Assembly: GCA_039815825.1 (NCBI GenBank)
Contig: JBCBYO010000006.1
Location: 46,867 to 110,866, forward strand
Direction: 5' to 3'
Length of the DNA: 64,000 bases
Source: JBCBDX01 sp039815825
GTDB lineage: Bacteria > Pseudomonadota > Alphaproteobacteria > Rhizobiales > Rhizobiaceae
Positions 53,744 through 62,387 of the stretch are shown in pieces. The notes beneath the pieces are model-generated. The model did not search any database. It was given only the letters and a program-made list of their open reading frames with translations, and was not told the origin of the DNA. A program made the position numbers and the translations under genes. How positions within the stretch are numbered: the stretch's first letter is position 1; each line of letters opens with the position of its first letter.

Positions 53744-55924
53744 TCAGTGAAACAGGCTGTGCGCCGCCGCGATTATTGAATCCCGCGATGGCATGGTCGC
53801 GCCAAAAGCGGGGCCGGTCGCGATGAAGCTGTCTTCAGCGGCTAGGCGCTTGAGGGGAATATTAGTGCGCTCGGACAAAGCAGTAACGACGCCCTCCGAG
53901 ACACCACCGCTGCGTCTGGTTTCGTCGACGACCAAGATGCGTTTGCAGGGGCCGACAGCCTCTATCAAGGCGTCGATGGGCAGCGGCGCAAGCCAGCGCA
54001 GATCAATGATGCGCGCATCGATACCGTTCTCCGCCAAAATAGGTTTCGCTTGCTGCGACAGGTAAACGCCATTGGCAAAGCTGATAATCGCCAAGTCGCT
54101 TCCGTCTCCGATTTGACCGACGCTGCCTAACCGTATGCGCTCATCGATCGGCGGAAATCGTGTCATCCACCCACCATCTCCGGGCTCGTGCAGATCACGC
54201 ATTGGGTATAGAGCGATGGGCTCAAGGAAACAGACCACGCGCTGCTCTTGGCGTGCCAAACGCACACACTCACGCAGCATCCGCACCGCATCGGCACCGT
54301 TTGATGGGCAAGCCACGATCAGGCCGGGAATATCGCGCAGCACCGTGACTGAGTTATCATTGTGGAAGTGACCGCCAAAGCCCTTCTGATAACCGAGACC
54401 GGCAATGCGCACGACCATCGGGTTGGTGAACTGACCTTGTGAAAAAAATGGGAGCGTCGCTGCCTCGCCCCGCAACTGGTCCTCTGCATTGTGCAAATAG
54501 GCGAGAAACTGGATCTCGGGGATCGGTACAAAACCATTGTGCGCCATGCCGATGGCAAGGCCGAGGATGGATTGTTCATCCAAAAGTGTATCGATCACCC
54601 GATCCGGACCAAAACGTTTTTGAAGCTTTTGTGTGATCCCATAAACACCACCCTTCAAGCCGATATCCTCACCCATCAGGGCGATTTCTTTATGGGTCAG
54701 CATCAAGTCGGTGAGTGCCCAGTTAATGAGCCGGTTCATCGGCTGCGGTTCGCCATGCGCTTTCAGGTCAACACCGAAACTTTCGGCGCGTTCCTTCGGC
54801 GATGGACCGTTGGTCGGTCGACAATTACGCGGCGGTGGAATGAGGCTCGCCATGACATCAGCGGCTGTTTCCAAATGTGGCTGGGTCACGACCTCGGCGG
54901 CGATCGCAGTGACCTGCGCGCGAGTTTCTTCATAGACTGTCAAAGCCTGCGCTGACGTCAGCGCATCAGCAGCTACTAAAAGAGCGGCGGAGTGGATAAG
55001 CGGATCATTGGCTTCGTCGGCTTCGACTTCCTCTTTCGACAAATAGCTTGTCGCGACATCCGCACCCGCGTGGCCATAGAGCCGCACCATCTTCAGATGA
55101 AGGAACGCCGGCCGACGCTCACGGCGCACATAGGCTGCTGCCTCGCTCGCCACGCGATGAGCCTCATAAATATCCAAACCGTTTGCATAGAAATATTTCA
55201 AGCCGGGTCGCTTTGAAAAACTGTCGGCAATCCAACCAGTTGGTGTCTTGGTGGAGATGCCAATACCATTGTCCTCGCAGACAAAGAGAATAGGCATGGG
55301 CGCATTTTGATAACTCGCCCACTGGGCTGTGTTGAACGCGCCTTGGGCGGTGGAATGGTTGGCCGATGCATCGCCAAATGAGCAAATAATGATCGCATCG
55401 CGCTCAAAGGCTTCATGCTCTGGTGCATGGCGCTTGGCCGCGCCAATCGAGTATGCCGCGCCAACTGCCTTGGGCAGATGACTGGCAATCGTTGAGGTTT
55501 GCGGCGGGATGTTTAGCGCCTTTGAGCCCAGCACCTTGTGACGACCGCCGGAAATCGGGTCTTCCGACGAACAAGCAAAGCTCAGCAACATATCGCGGGC
55601 CATATTCTGGCCGGACACTTGGTCCGCGCGGGCGATTTGAAAGGCGGCGTCACGGTAGTGAAGGAACGCCGGATCAGTTGGACGCAGGGCACGTGCAACT
55701 GCTGCCATGCCCTCATGGCCAGACGATCCAATCGTATAAAAGCCCTGCCCCGCCGTCTGCATCACCCGGCTTTGCAAATCGAGCGCGCGGCTCAAGCATT
55801 GCGCACGAAACATACCAACCGCTTCCTCGGGCTTCAAAATGCTGTCTGGAGAAGAAGGCCTAGGCAGGTCGCCGGTCCTCAGCCGCTGCCGGAGCTTTTC
55901 CTCAACGATCGCAGCGCGGTCCAT
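53744..55924 (-). CDS. 2-oxoacid dehydrogenase E1, fused alpha and beta subunits
   Basis: A 726-residue thiamine diphosphate enzyme. Residues about 1-365 are the alpha part, with the ThDP motif SFGDASANHSTAQG near 185 and FVCEDNGIGIS near 215. Residues about 395-726 are the beta part (ALMGEDIGLKGGVYG, ILGLAIGMAHNG, RIAGLGYQKGFGGHFHND). Fusion of the two subunits into one chain is seen in several bacteria. It decarboxylates a 2-oxoacid and passes the acyl group to an E2, which is not present here. Its gene starts three bases after the glutaryl-CoA dehydrogenase stop, so the two form an operon and 2-oxoadipate is a possible substrate; branched-chain or acetoin substrates remain possible. Confidence 0.88.
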   Translation of the reverse strand: MDRAAIVEEKLRQRLRTGDLPRPSSPDSILKPEEAVGMFRAQCLSRALDLQSRVMQTAGQGFYTIGSSGHEGMAAVARALRPTDPAFLHYRDAAFQIARADQVSGQNMARDMLLSFACSSEDPISGGRHKVLGSKALNIPPQTSTIASHLPKAVGAAYSIGAAKRHAPEHEAFERDAIIICSFGDASANHSTAQGAFNTAQWASYQNAPMPILFVCEDNGIGISTKTPTGWIADSFSKRPGLKYFYANGLDIYEAHRVASEAAAYVRRERRPAFLHLKMVRLYGHAGADVATSYLSKEEVEADEANDPLIHSAALLVAADALTSAQALTVYEETRAQVTAIAAEVVTQPHLETAADVMASLIPPPRNCRPTNGPSPKERAESFGVDLKAHGEPQPMNRLINWALTDLMLTHKEIALMGEDIGLKGGVYGITQKLQKRFGPDRVIDTLLDEQSILGLAIGMAHNGFVPIPEIQFLAYLHNAEDQLRGEAATLPFFSQGQFTNPMVVRIAGLGYQKGFGGHFHNDNSVTVLRDIPGLIVACPSNGADAVRMLRECVRLARQEQRVVCFLEPIALYPMRDLHEPGDGGWMTRFPPIDERIRLGSVGQIGDGSDLAIISFANGVYLSQQAKPILAENGIDARIIDLRWLAPLPIDALIEAVGPCKRILVVDETRRSGGVSEGVVTALSERTNIPLKRLAAEDSFIATGPAFGATMPSRDSIIAAAHSLFH

Positions 55925-55927
55925 GGC

Positions 55928-57142
55928 TTAGAAAAACGCCTGCAAGCCGGTTTGCGCACGGCCAAGGATGAGCGCGTGCACATCGTGCGTGCCTTCATAG
56001 GTGTTGACGGTCTCAAGATTTACCATGTGGCGCATCACATGGTATTCTTGGCTGATGCCGTTGCCGCCGTGCATGTCGCGCGCCATGCGGGCAATATCGA
56101 CCGCCTTGCCGCAATTGTTGCGCTTGATCAGGCTGATCATTTCCGGTGCGGCCTGGCCTTCATCCATCATCTGGCCCACGCGCAACGCTGCGTGAAGGCC
56201 GAGTGTGATTTCAGTCTGCATGTCGGCCAACTTCTTCTGAAATAGCTGTGTTTGGGCGAGCGGTTTTCCAAACTGCTGCCGGTCCAACCCGTAGGTGCGG
56301 GCACGGTGCCAGCAGTCTTCCGCAGCACCCATCACGCCCCAAGCGATGCCGTAGCGCGCCCGATTGAGGCAACCAAACGGGCCTTTCAAACCCTGGACAT
56401 TTGGCAGGAGCGCGTCCTCATCCACCTCAACGCCATCCATCACAATCTCGCCCGTAACGGAAGCGCGCAGAGACAACTTGCCCTCGATCTTCGGTGCGGA
56501 AAGCCCTTTGAGGCCTTTTTCCAATATGAAGCCACGGATTTTACCGTCATGTGCATCAGACTTTGCCCAAACGATAAAGACATCAGCGATCGGGCTGTTG
56601 GAAATCCACATTTTGGATCCAGTCAGCCGATAGCCGCCATCGATCTTTTCGGCCTTGGTTTTCATGCCCGCAGGATCGGAACCGGCATCGGGTTCGGTAA
56701 GCCCAAAGCAACCAATCCATTCGCCGCTTGCCAGTTTCGGCAAGTATTTGGCGCGCTGCGCATCGCTGCCATAGGCGTCGATCGGATACATCACCAAGGA
56801 GGATTGCACCGACATCATGGATCGGTATCCGCTATCGACCCGCTCGATCTCTCGGGCAATCAACCCATAAGTGACATAGTCGGCACCCAAGCCGCCATGG
56901 TCCTCATCAATGGTTGCACCGAGCAGGCCAGCTTCACCCATCTCGGCAAATACTTCCGGTTCGACACGCTCTTCGGCATAGGCCTTCAAAACACGTGGCA
57001 TCAGTCGGTCTTGCGCAAAGTTCTTGGCCGCTTCCGATAGGAGGCGTTGATCTTCGGTCAGCTGGTCGACCAAACGAAACGGGTCCGCCCAATCGAATGT
57101 ACCAAGTTCCGGGCCGAAGCCGGCATCATGCGTTGCTAACAT
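55928..57142 (-). CDS. gcdH: Glutaryl-CoA dehydrogenase (GcdH-like acyl-CoA dehydrogenase)
   Basis: A 404-residue FAD enzyme that converts glutaryl-CoA to crotonyl-CoA with CO2 release, the end of lysine and tryptophan breakdown. Diagnostic stretches are LTEPDAGSDPAGMKTKA near residue 150, the substrate-binding Arg in CLNRARYGIAWG and YGLDRQQFGKPLAQTQLFQK, and the catalytic Glu383 in NTYEGTHDVHALILGR. The ATG at 57142 has GGGAG six bases upstream; ATGs at 57148 and 57208 are less likely. A 12-of-13 palindrome lies just upstream (57162-57174). Confidence 0.91.
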   Translation of the reverse strand: MLATHDAGFGPELGTFDWADPFRLVDQLTEDQRLLSEAAKNFAQDRLMPRVLKAYAEERVEPEVFAEMGEAGLLGATIDEDHGGLGADYVTYGLIAREIERVDSGYRSMMSVQSSLVMYPIDAYGSDAQRAKYLPKLASGEWIGCFGLTEPDAGSDPAGMKTKAEKIDGGYRLTGSKMWISNSPIADVFIVWAKSDAHDGKIRGFILEKGLKGLSAPKIEGKLSLRASVTGEIVMDGVEVDEDALLPNVQGLKGPFGCLNRARYGIAWGVMGAAEDCWHRARTYGLDRQQFGKPLAQTQLFQKKLADMQTEITLGLHAALRVGQMMDEGQAAPEMISLIKRNNCGKAVDIARMARDMHGGNGISQEYHVMRHMVNLETVNTYEGTHDVHALILGRAQTGLQAFF

Positions 57143-57223
57143 ATTCATCTCCCGACAGCGCTCGAATTTCGAGTGCTGCATTTCACTAGCGCACGTGTTG
57201 TAGAGCATAAAGAGGCGTATCGA

Positions 57224-58105
57224 TCAAAGAGCCACCAAAGCGCCCGGCTGACTAATCACTTTGCGCGACATTGCAGCTGCTTCCTTTGCCGCATCAACCG
57301 CGTTCGAACCTGAAAAATAGCTTGCGCAAAATTGCGCGTTGAAGCTGTCACCGGCTGCCGTCGTGTCGACGATATCAGCGAGTGGGTCGATATCAACATA
57401 GGTCACCGAACCGGCTTCACACACCGCAATGGGGTCTGGCCCGTTTTTGACGATGACCTGCTTTGAGCCATTTGCAAGATAGCGTTTTCCGGTGTCCTCC
57501 GGTGCACGATCGGTGAAATAGGTTGCCTCGTCCTCAAATGAAGGCAGACACAGATCAGAGAGCGATGCGCCGCGCGTTGTCCAGTCGCGCATCTCGTCCA
57601 AACCACCCCAAAGACGCGGACGAAGGTTGGGATCAAAGACGATTGTCACGCCACTCGCCTTGCTCGCCGAGAGAGCCGCAAACAGATTTTCCCGACCAGC
57701 AGGCGATAAAATTGCCAGCGTGATCCCTGAAAAGTAAGCTATGTCGCCGGCCTTCAGTGGTAGTTCATCCAAATCATCGGCCAGTGTCTTGGCTGCAGCA
57801 TGGTCCCGCCAATAAAGGAAGCTACGTTCCCCTTTGTTGAGCACAATCATATAAAGGCCCACTGAGCGGTCTTTTCGCCGCTTGGCCATAGGTGTTACGC
57901 CCGATGCTTCCATAAAATCAGTCATCTGCCGGGAAGGCAGATCATCGCCCACGGCAGTCAAATAGAACGTCTCGATATCTGGTCCGGCGACCTGTGCCAT
58001 ATACCAAGCGGTGTTGAACGTATCCCCAGCATAGCCCTGCGCAAAGAGGCCCTCGCCGCGCGGCGATAACTCCAGCATGCACTCCCCGATTGATAAAAAC
58101 TTCAT
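57224..58105 (-). CDS. kdgK: 2-dehydro-3-deoxygluconate kinase (PfkB family)
   Basis: A 293-residue PfkB-type sugar kinase. The start is MKFLSIGECMLELS, the substrate region AGDTFNTAWYMA near residue 28, and the active-site signature DTTAAGDSFNAQF near 255, with Asp as the base. It phosphorylates 2-keto-3-deoxygluconate, the product of hexuronate breakdown. Divergence from uxaC supports this specificity. The ATG at 58105 fits the family; the open frame upstream does not. The glutaryl-CoA dehydrogenase gene lies 81 bases downstream. Confidence 0.9.
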   Translation of the reverse strand: MKFLSIGECMLELSPRGEGLFAQGYAGDTFNTAWYMAQVAGPDIETFYLTAVGDDLPSRQMTDFMEASGVTPMAKRRKDRSVGLYMIVLNKGERSFLYWRDHAAAKTLADDLDELPLKAGDIAYFSGITLAILSPAGRENLFAALSASKASGVTIVFDPNLRPRLWGGLDEMRDWTTRGASLSDLCLPSFEDEATYFTDRAPEDTGKRYLANGSKQVIVKNGPDPIAVCEAGSVTYVDIDPLADIVDTTAAGDSFNAQFCASYFSGSNAVDAAKEAAAMSRKVISQPGALVAL

Positions 58106-58177
58106 GGCGTCAGCCCGTTGATCCGTAACGCGGCGAAAGGGCCGCGTCTCTTCCCCGCTTCTATGACCGCGTCCATT

Positions 58178-58206
58178 TTGACACAAGCATGGTGCTCACC
58201 TATCAA
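58178..58206 (+). promoter_or_regulatory. Sigma-70 promoter giving a probable leaderless uxaC transcript
   Basis: TTGACA (58178-58183) and TATCAA (58201-58206) are 17 bases apart. A start point six or seven bases after the -10 would fall at 58212-58213, on the A of the uxaC ATG, for which no Shine-Dalgarno is visible. It also shows why the upstream in-frame ATG at 58189 is unlikely: it sits in the promoter spacer. Confidence 0.72.
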
Positions 58207-58212
58207 AACCGA

Positions 58213-59619
58213 ATGCCACTGACCAATCCCGACCGCCTTTTTCCGATTGAACCAAATGTACGCGATCTTGCGCGGGAACTTTATCAGTCGGTCGCGGACA
58301 TACCTATCATCAGCCCGCACGGGCACTGTGATCCGCGCTGGTTCGCTGAAAACGATCGTTTCCCAAACCCTGCGGCGCTCTTTGTGGTACCGGACCATTA
58401 TGTTTTTCGCATGTTGGTTAGTCAGGGGCTTCAGCTTTCTGATTTAGGAATTGCGCGCATGGATGGTGGACCAGTCGAAGCTGATCCGCGTATGATTTGG
58501 CGGCGGTTTGCCGAGCGATATTATCTGTTTCGCGGCACGCCTTCTTCCATCTGGTTGGACCATGCTTTCGAGCATGTTTTTGGTGTGGAGGCGTTGCTGA
58601 GCGCGGAGACTGCCGACGCCATATATGATCAGATCGAAAGCCAATTGGCTGACACGGCATTCAAACCGCGCGCATTGTTTGAGCGGTTCAATATTGAACT
58701 ACTGGCCACAACGGAAGGCGCGATGGATGACTTGCAATGGCACAAGCAAATTTCCGAAAGCGGTTGGCCCGGTCGCGTGATCACGACCTACCGGCCGGAT
58801 GCGATCACCGATCCAGATCAGGAGGGTTTTGCTGAAAACATCGCAGCTTTGGGAGCCGAAACCGATGAGGACACCCAAAGCTGGAACGGTTATTTGAACG
58901 CGCATCGCAAAAGGCGTGCTTTTTTCAAAGCCCATGGCGCGACCGCAACCGACCATGGGCATCCCAGCGCCAACACCGCTAACTTGTCGATGGAAGCTGC
59001 CGCAGCGCTTTACACGAAAATTCTGACTAGTAACTTCACATCGGCAGAAGCTGAAACCTTTCGTGGACAGATGCTTACCGAGATGGCCAAAATGAGCGTG
59101 GAAGACGGGCTCACAATGCAAGTGCATGCCGGTTCGCGGCGCAATCATTCAACCTCAGTTTTCCAAACGCACGGGCGTGACAAGGGATTCGATATTCCAG
59201 GGCCAACCGATTATGTCACCGCGCTGAAACCGCTTCTTGATGCGGTGGGTATGGAACCCGAATTGACGATCATCCTCTTCACACTGGACGAGACTGCCTA
59301 TGGCCGCGAATTGGCCCCGCTTGCCGGCGCTTATCCGGCGCTCAAGCTGGGGCCGCCGTGGTGGTTTTTCGACAGTTATGAAGGGATCAAACGGTTCCGC
59401 GAAGCAACAACCGAGACCTGCGGCTTCTACAACACTGTCGGCTTCAATGATGACACGCGCGCGTTCTGCTCGATACCGGCGCGCCACGATGTTTCGCGTC
59501 GGTGCGACAGCAGCTACCTGGCGACGCTAGTTGCGACCGGCCGATTGCGCGAGGCGGAGGCTTTTGAGTTGGCGCCCGAACTCGCGTACGGGCTTGCCAA
59601 AAAGGCGTACAGACTATGA
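58213..59619 (+). CDS. uxaC: Glucuronate isomerase
   Basis: A 468-residue hexuronate isomerase (glucuronate to fructuronate, galacturonate to tagaturonate). Metal-binding residues lie in ISPHGHCDPRWF near residue 37, and QVHAGSRRNHS near 306 and GPPWWFFDS near 380 line the active site. The ATG at 58213 (MPLTNPDRLFP) matches family N-termini and the promoter position; an ATG at 58189 is the alternative. Its stop overlaps the uxuB ATG (ATGA). Confidence 0.93.
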   Translation: MPLTNPDRLFPIEPNVRDLARELYQSVADIPIISPHGHCDPRWFAENDRFPNPAALFVVPDHYVFRMLVSQGLQLSDLGIARMDGGPVEADPRMIWRRFAERYYLFRGTPSSIWLDHAFEHVFGVEALLSAETADAIYDQIESQLADTAFKPRALFERFNIELLATTEGAMDDLQWHKQISESGWPGRVITTYRPDAITDPDQEGFAENIAALGAETDEDTQSWNGYLNAHRKRRAFFKAHGATATDHGHPSANTANLSMEAAAALYTKILTSNFTSAEAETFRGQMLTEMAKMSVEDGLTMQVHAGSRRNHSTSVFQTHGRDKGFDIPGPTDYVTALKPLLDAVGMEPELTIILFTLDETAYGRELAPLAGAYPALKLGPPWWFFDSYEGIKRFREATTETCGFYNTVGFNDDTRAFCSIPARHDVSRRCDSSYLATLVATGRLREAEAFELAPELAYGLAKKAYRL

Positions 59620-61046
59620 GCAAACGATCGAGGCTCAAACGCGAAGGCTCGCTACCCAAGATTGGTATCGTGCACATTGGTCCCGGCGCGTTTTTTCGCG
59701 CCTTCAACGCAGTTTACACGCACGATGCACTTACGGAGGCTGGCGGAGATTGGGGCATCTTAGCGGTTAGCCTGAAGAGCACTACCGCACGAGATCAATT
59801 GCTGCCGCAGAACTGCGCCTATACATCGGTCACACGCGCCAAAGGTGGGAGCTACCATGAGGTCATTGGTTCTATTGCGGATGTGAGGGTAGCGCCGGAA
59901 AATCCCCTTTCAATAGTCAACGCCATGGCAGATCCCGCAGTCAAGATCGTCTCACTTACGATCACCGAAAAAGGCTATTGCCATGAACCGGCGACGGGGC
60001 GACTGAACCTGAATCATCCGGATATTGCCCACGACCAAAGACATCTCGATGCGCCCAAATCCGCAGTGGGTTTTGTCGTGGCTGCGTTGGCCCGGCGCAG
60101 AGATTCCGGCCTTTACGGTTTTACGGTTCTTTCGTGTGACAATCTTCCCTCCAATGGGAGATTGGTGCGCGGTATTGTTCTGGAGTTTGCCCACCTGATC
60201 AGTGCTGATTTGGCCGACTGGATAGAAGAGAATGTAACGTTTCCCGCGACAATGGTTGACCGCATTACGCCAGCCACGACAGCAGATGATGTTGCCCGGC
60301 TGGAGGCTGAGGCTGGCTATTATGACCCGGCTTGCGTTGTGCACGAAGAATTCCGCCAGTGGGTGATTGAAGATGACTTTGTTGACGGGCGGCCGGCATG
60401 GGACGCGGTAGGCGCGCAGTTGGTTGCTTCGGTCGAAGCACATGAGACGATGAAACTGCGTTGTCTGAACGGCACCCATTCAACGCTGGCTTATCTCGGC
60501 TATTTGGCGGGTTTCGAAACGATTGCTGATTGCGTTGCCGACCCGGATTTTATGACACTTTGCAAAAAGCTCTGGCGTAATGAGATCATCCCGACCTTGG
60601 AACAGCCAGACGGCGAAGATTTGGGCGCCTACTGCGCGCGATTGCTCCAGCGTTATCGGGACCCGACGATCCGACACCGCACATGGCAGATCGCTATGGA
60701 CGGAAGCCAAAAACTGCCACAACGAATATTGGGGACCATTGCAGACAATTTGGCCAACGGCTTCGTCCCACCCGGTCTTTGCCTCGCTGTTGCTGCCTGG
60801 ATGCGATATGTGGGCGGTGCCGATGAAAATGGAGAGCCCATCGATGTGCGTGATCCCCTTGCTGATCGTCTCAAGCAGATCAGCGACGCATCAATCGATA
60901 AGGTTTCAGCACTGCTCAACATCGAAGAAGTCTTTTCGCGTGAGCTAGCGGACAATCCGCAATTTCGCGATGCTGTTGCCGCCGCGTACAACAGTATCAG
61001 CGAAAACGGCACGTTTGATGCCGTCCAACGCTATGTCCGTACTTGA
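59616..61046 (+). CDS. uxuB: Fructuronate/mannonate reductase (mannitol dehydrogenase family)
   Basis: A 476-residue NAD-dependent long-chain dehydrogenase. The Rossmann entry is KIGIVHIGPGAFFRAF near residue 15, and the catalytic region is KLRCLNGTHSTLAYLG near 280, with Lys and Asn-Gly-Thr-His. It reduces fructuronate (from UxaC) to mannonate. Mannitol dehydrogenase is the alternative reading, but the overlap with uxaC points to hexuronates. The dehydratase UxuA and a regulator are not in the window. Confidence 0.9.
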   Translation: MSKRSRLKREGSLPKIGIVHIGPGAFFRAFNAVYTHDALTEAGGDWGILAVSLKSTTARDQLLPQNCAYTSVTRAKGGSYHEVIGSIADVRVAPENPLSIVNAMADPAVKIVSLTITEKGYCHEPATGRLNLNHPDIAHDQRHLDAPKSAVGFVVAALARRRDSGLYGFTVLSCDNLPSNGRLVRGIVLEFAHLISADLADWIEENVTFPATMVDRITPATTADDVARLEAEAGYYDPACVVHEEFRQWVIEDDFVDGRPAWDAVGAQLVASVEAHETMKLRCLNGTHSTLAYLGYLAGFETIADCVADPDFMTLCKKLWRNEIIPTLEQPDGEDLGAYCARLLQRYRDPTIRHRTWQIAMDGSQKLPQRILGTIADNLANGFVPPGLCLAVAAWMRYVGGADENGEPIDVRDPLADRLKQISDASIDKVSALLNIEEVFSRELADNPQFRDAVAAAYNSISENGTFDAVQRYVRT

Positions 61047-61115
61047 CCAGACTATAGTTCGAGTCCCTATTGCCAACACCAGTGTGGATGGCGTCTGATT
61101 GGGGAGAGTTGAGAC

Positions 61116-62387
61116 TTGGTTGGGTATTTGACTATCGCCGGGTTTTTGCTCGCCTACTGCATGGTTGCCAATCGGCTTTCATCCAGCATCATCACCGCAC
61201 CGATGCTTTTTCTCGGGTTTGGCTTCGTTGTTGAGCGCAGCGGTCTACTTCCTTCTGCTGGCACAGAAGCAACCTTGCATCTGGTTGCCGAAATCACGCT
61301 GATCATCCTGCTCTTTCTTGACGCCGCGCAAATTGACCAACGCGCGCTTTTGAAGCGCAACGTGTGGCCAACACGTATGCTCGCTTTTGGTTTGCCGCTA
61401 GGCTTTCTGATCGGCACCGCTTTTGGCTGGCTTCTGCTACCGGGATGGTCGTTGGCAGCAGTTGCGCTGGTCGCGGCCATTTTGGTGCCTACCGACGCAG
61501 CGCTCGGCCAACCCGTCGTTTCCAACAAGAACGTCCCGGAGAGATCACGCCGTGCCATCACGGTGGAAAGCGGTCTCAATGATGGCTTGGCACTGCCACT
61601 GGTGCTTTTGATGGCTGCGTTCGCGGCGCCGGCTGCCAGTGCACCGCAAGAGGGATGGTTGCTGTTCGGTCTCAAGCAAATCACGCTAGGCCCGCTCGCC
61701 GGCGCGGCGATTGGTACGCTCGGTGCCGTCATACTGTTGTGGGCAAAGCGTACTAACGCGACCGCAGACATCTATGAAGGGATTGGAGCGATCGCCTTGG
61801 CCATCAGCGCTTATCTGGCCGCCGTCATGATTGGCGGCAATGGTTTCATCGCCGCTTTCGCCGCGGGAATAGGGTTTGGTGCCATCGTGCGAGGACGATG
61901 TGCGTTCGTTTACGAGTTCACCGAAAGTGAAGGCCAATTCTTGTCATGGGCCGCGTTTTTCCTGCTCGGTGCGACGCTCGTTCCCGAAGCGATCATGCAT
62001 TTGACGCCCGCCTCCTTGGGGCTCATTTTGGCGAGCCTGTTTATCGTGAGGCCCCTTGCCATCTGGCTCTCGCTTTTGGGAACCGACGCGGCCCCCGCCA
62101 CCCGCTTGTTTTTCGGATGGTTCGGCCCACGCGGATTGGCAACGGCATTGTTTGCCCTTTTGGTGGTCGACCAACTGGATCACGCGCTTGGTGAAGAAAT
62201 CCTGTTCATCGCCGTGAACGCGGTGTGGATCAGCGCGCTCCTGCATGGCTTGACGGCAGCGCCCGGTGCAAGGCTCTATGCGACGGCCGTTGAGCGCATG
62301 GGCGACGTTGCTGAAATGGAACCTGTTGAGCATTCTACAGAACTTATGCGCGCCCGTATGGGCGGGACAGAACCGGAGGGAACATGA
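61116..62387 (+). CDS. CPA1-family cation:proton antiporter
   Basis: A 423-residue protein with about twelve spans. The antiporter core motifs are ILVPTDAALGQPVV near residue 122 and TVESGLNDGLALPLVLL near 148, which supply the Asp residues of Na+/H+ exchange. It starts at a TTG with GGGGAGAG seven bases upstream. Its stop overlaps the Rieske-glutamate synthase ATG (ATGA). Whether it carries Na+ or K+ is not clear; it is the second sodium-linked gene of the window. Confidence 0.88.
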   Translation: MVGYLTIAGFLLAYCMVANRLSSSIITAPMLFLGFGFVVERSGLLPSAGTEATLHLVAEITLIILLFLDAAQIDQRALLKRNVWPTRMLAFGLPLGFLIGTAFGWLLLPGWSLAAVALVAAILVPTDAALGQPVVSNKNVPERSRRAITVESGLNDGLALPLVLLMAAFAAPAASAPQEGWLLFGLKQITLGPLAGAAIGTLGAVILLWAKRTNATADIYEGIGAIALAISAYLAAVMIGGNGFIAAFAAGIGFGAIVRGRCAFVYEFTESEGQFLSWAAFFLLGATLVPEAIMHLTPASLGLILASLFIVRPLAIWLSLLGTDAAPATRLFFGWFGPRGLATALFALLVVDQLDHALGEEILFIAVNAVWISALLHGLTAAPGARLYATAVERMGDVAEMEPVEHSTELMRARMGGTEPEGT

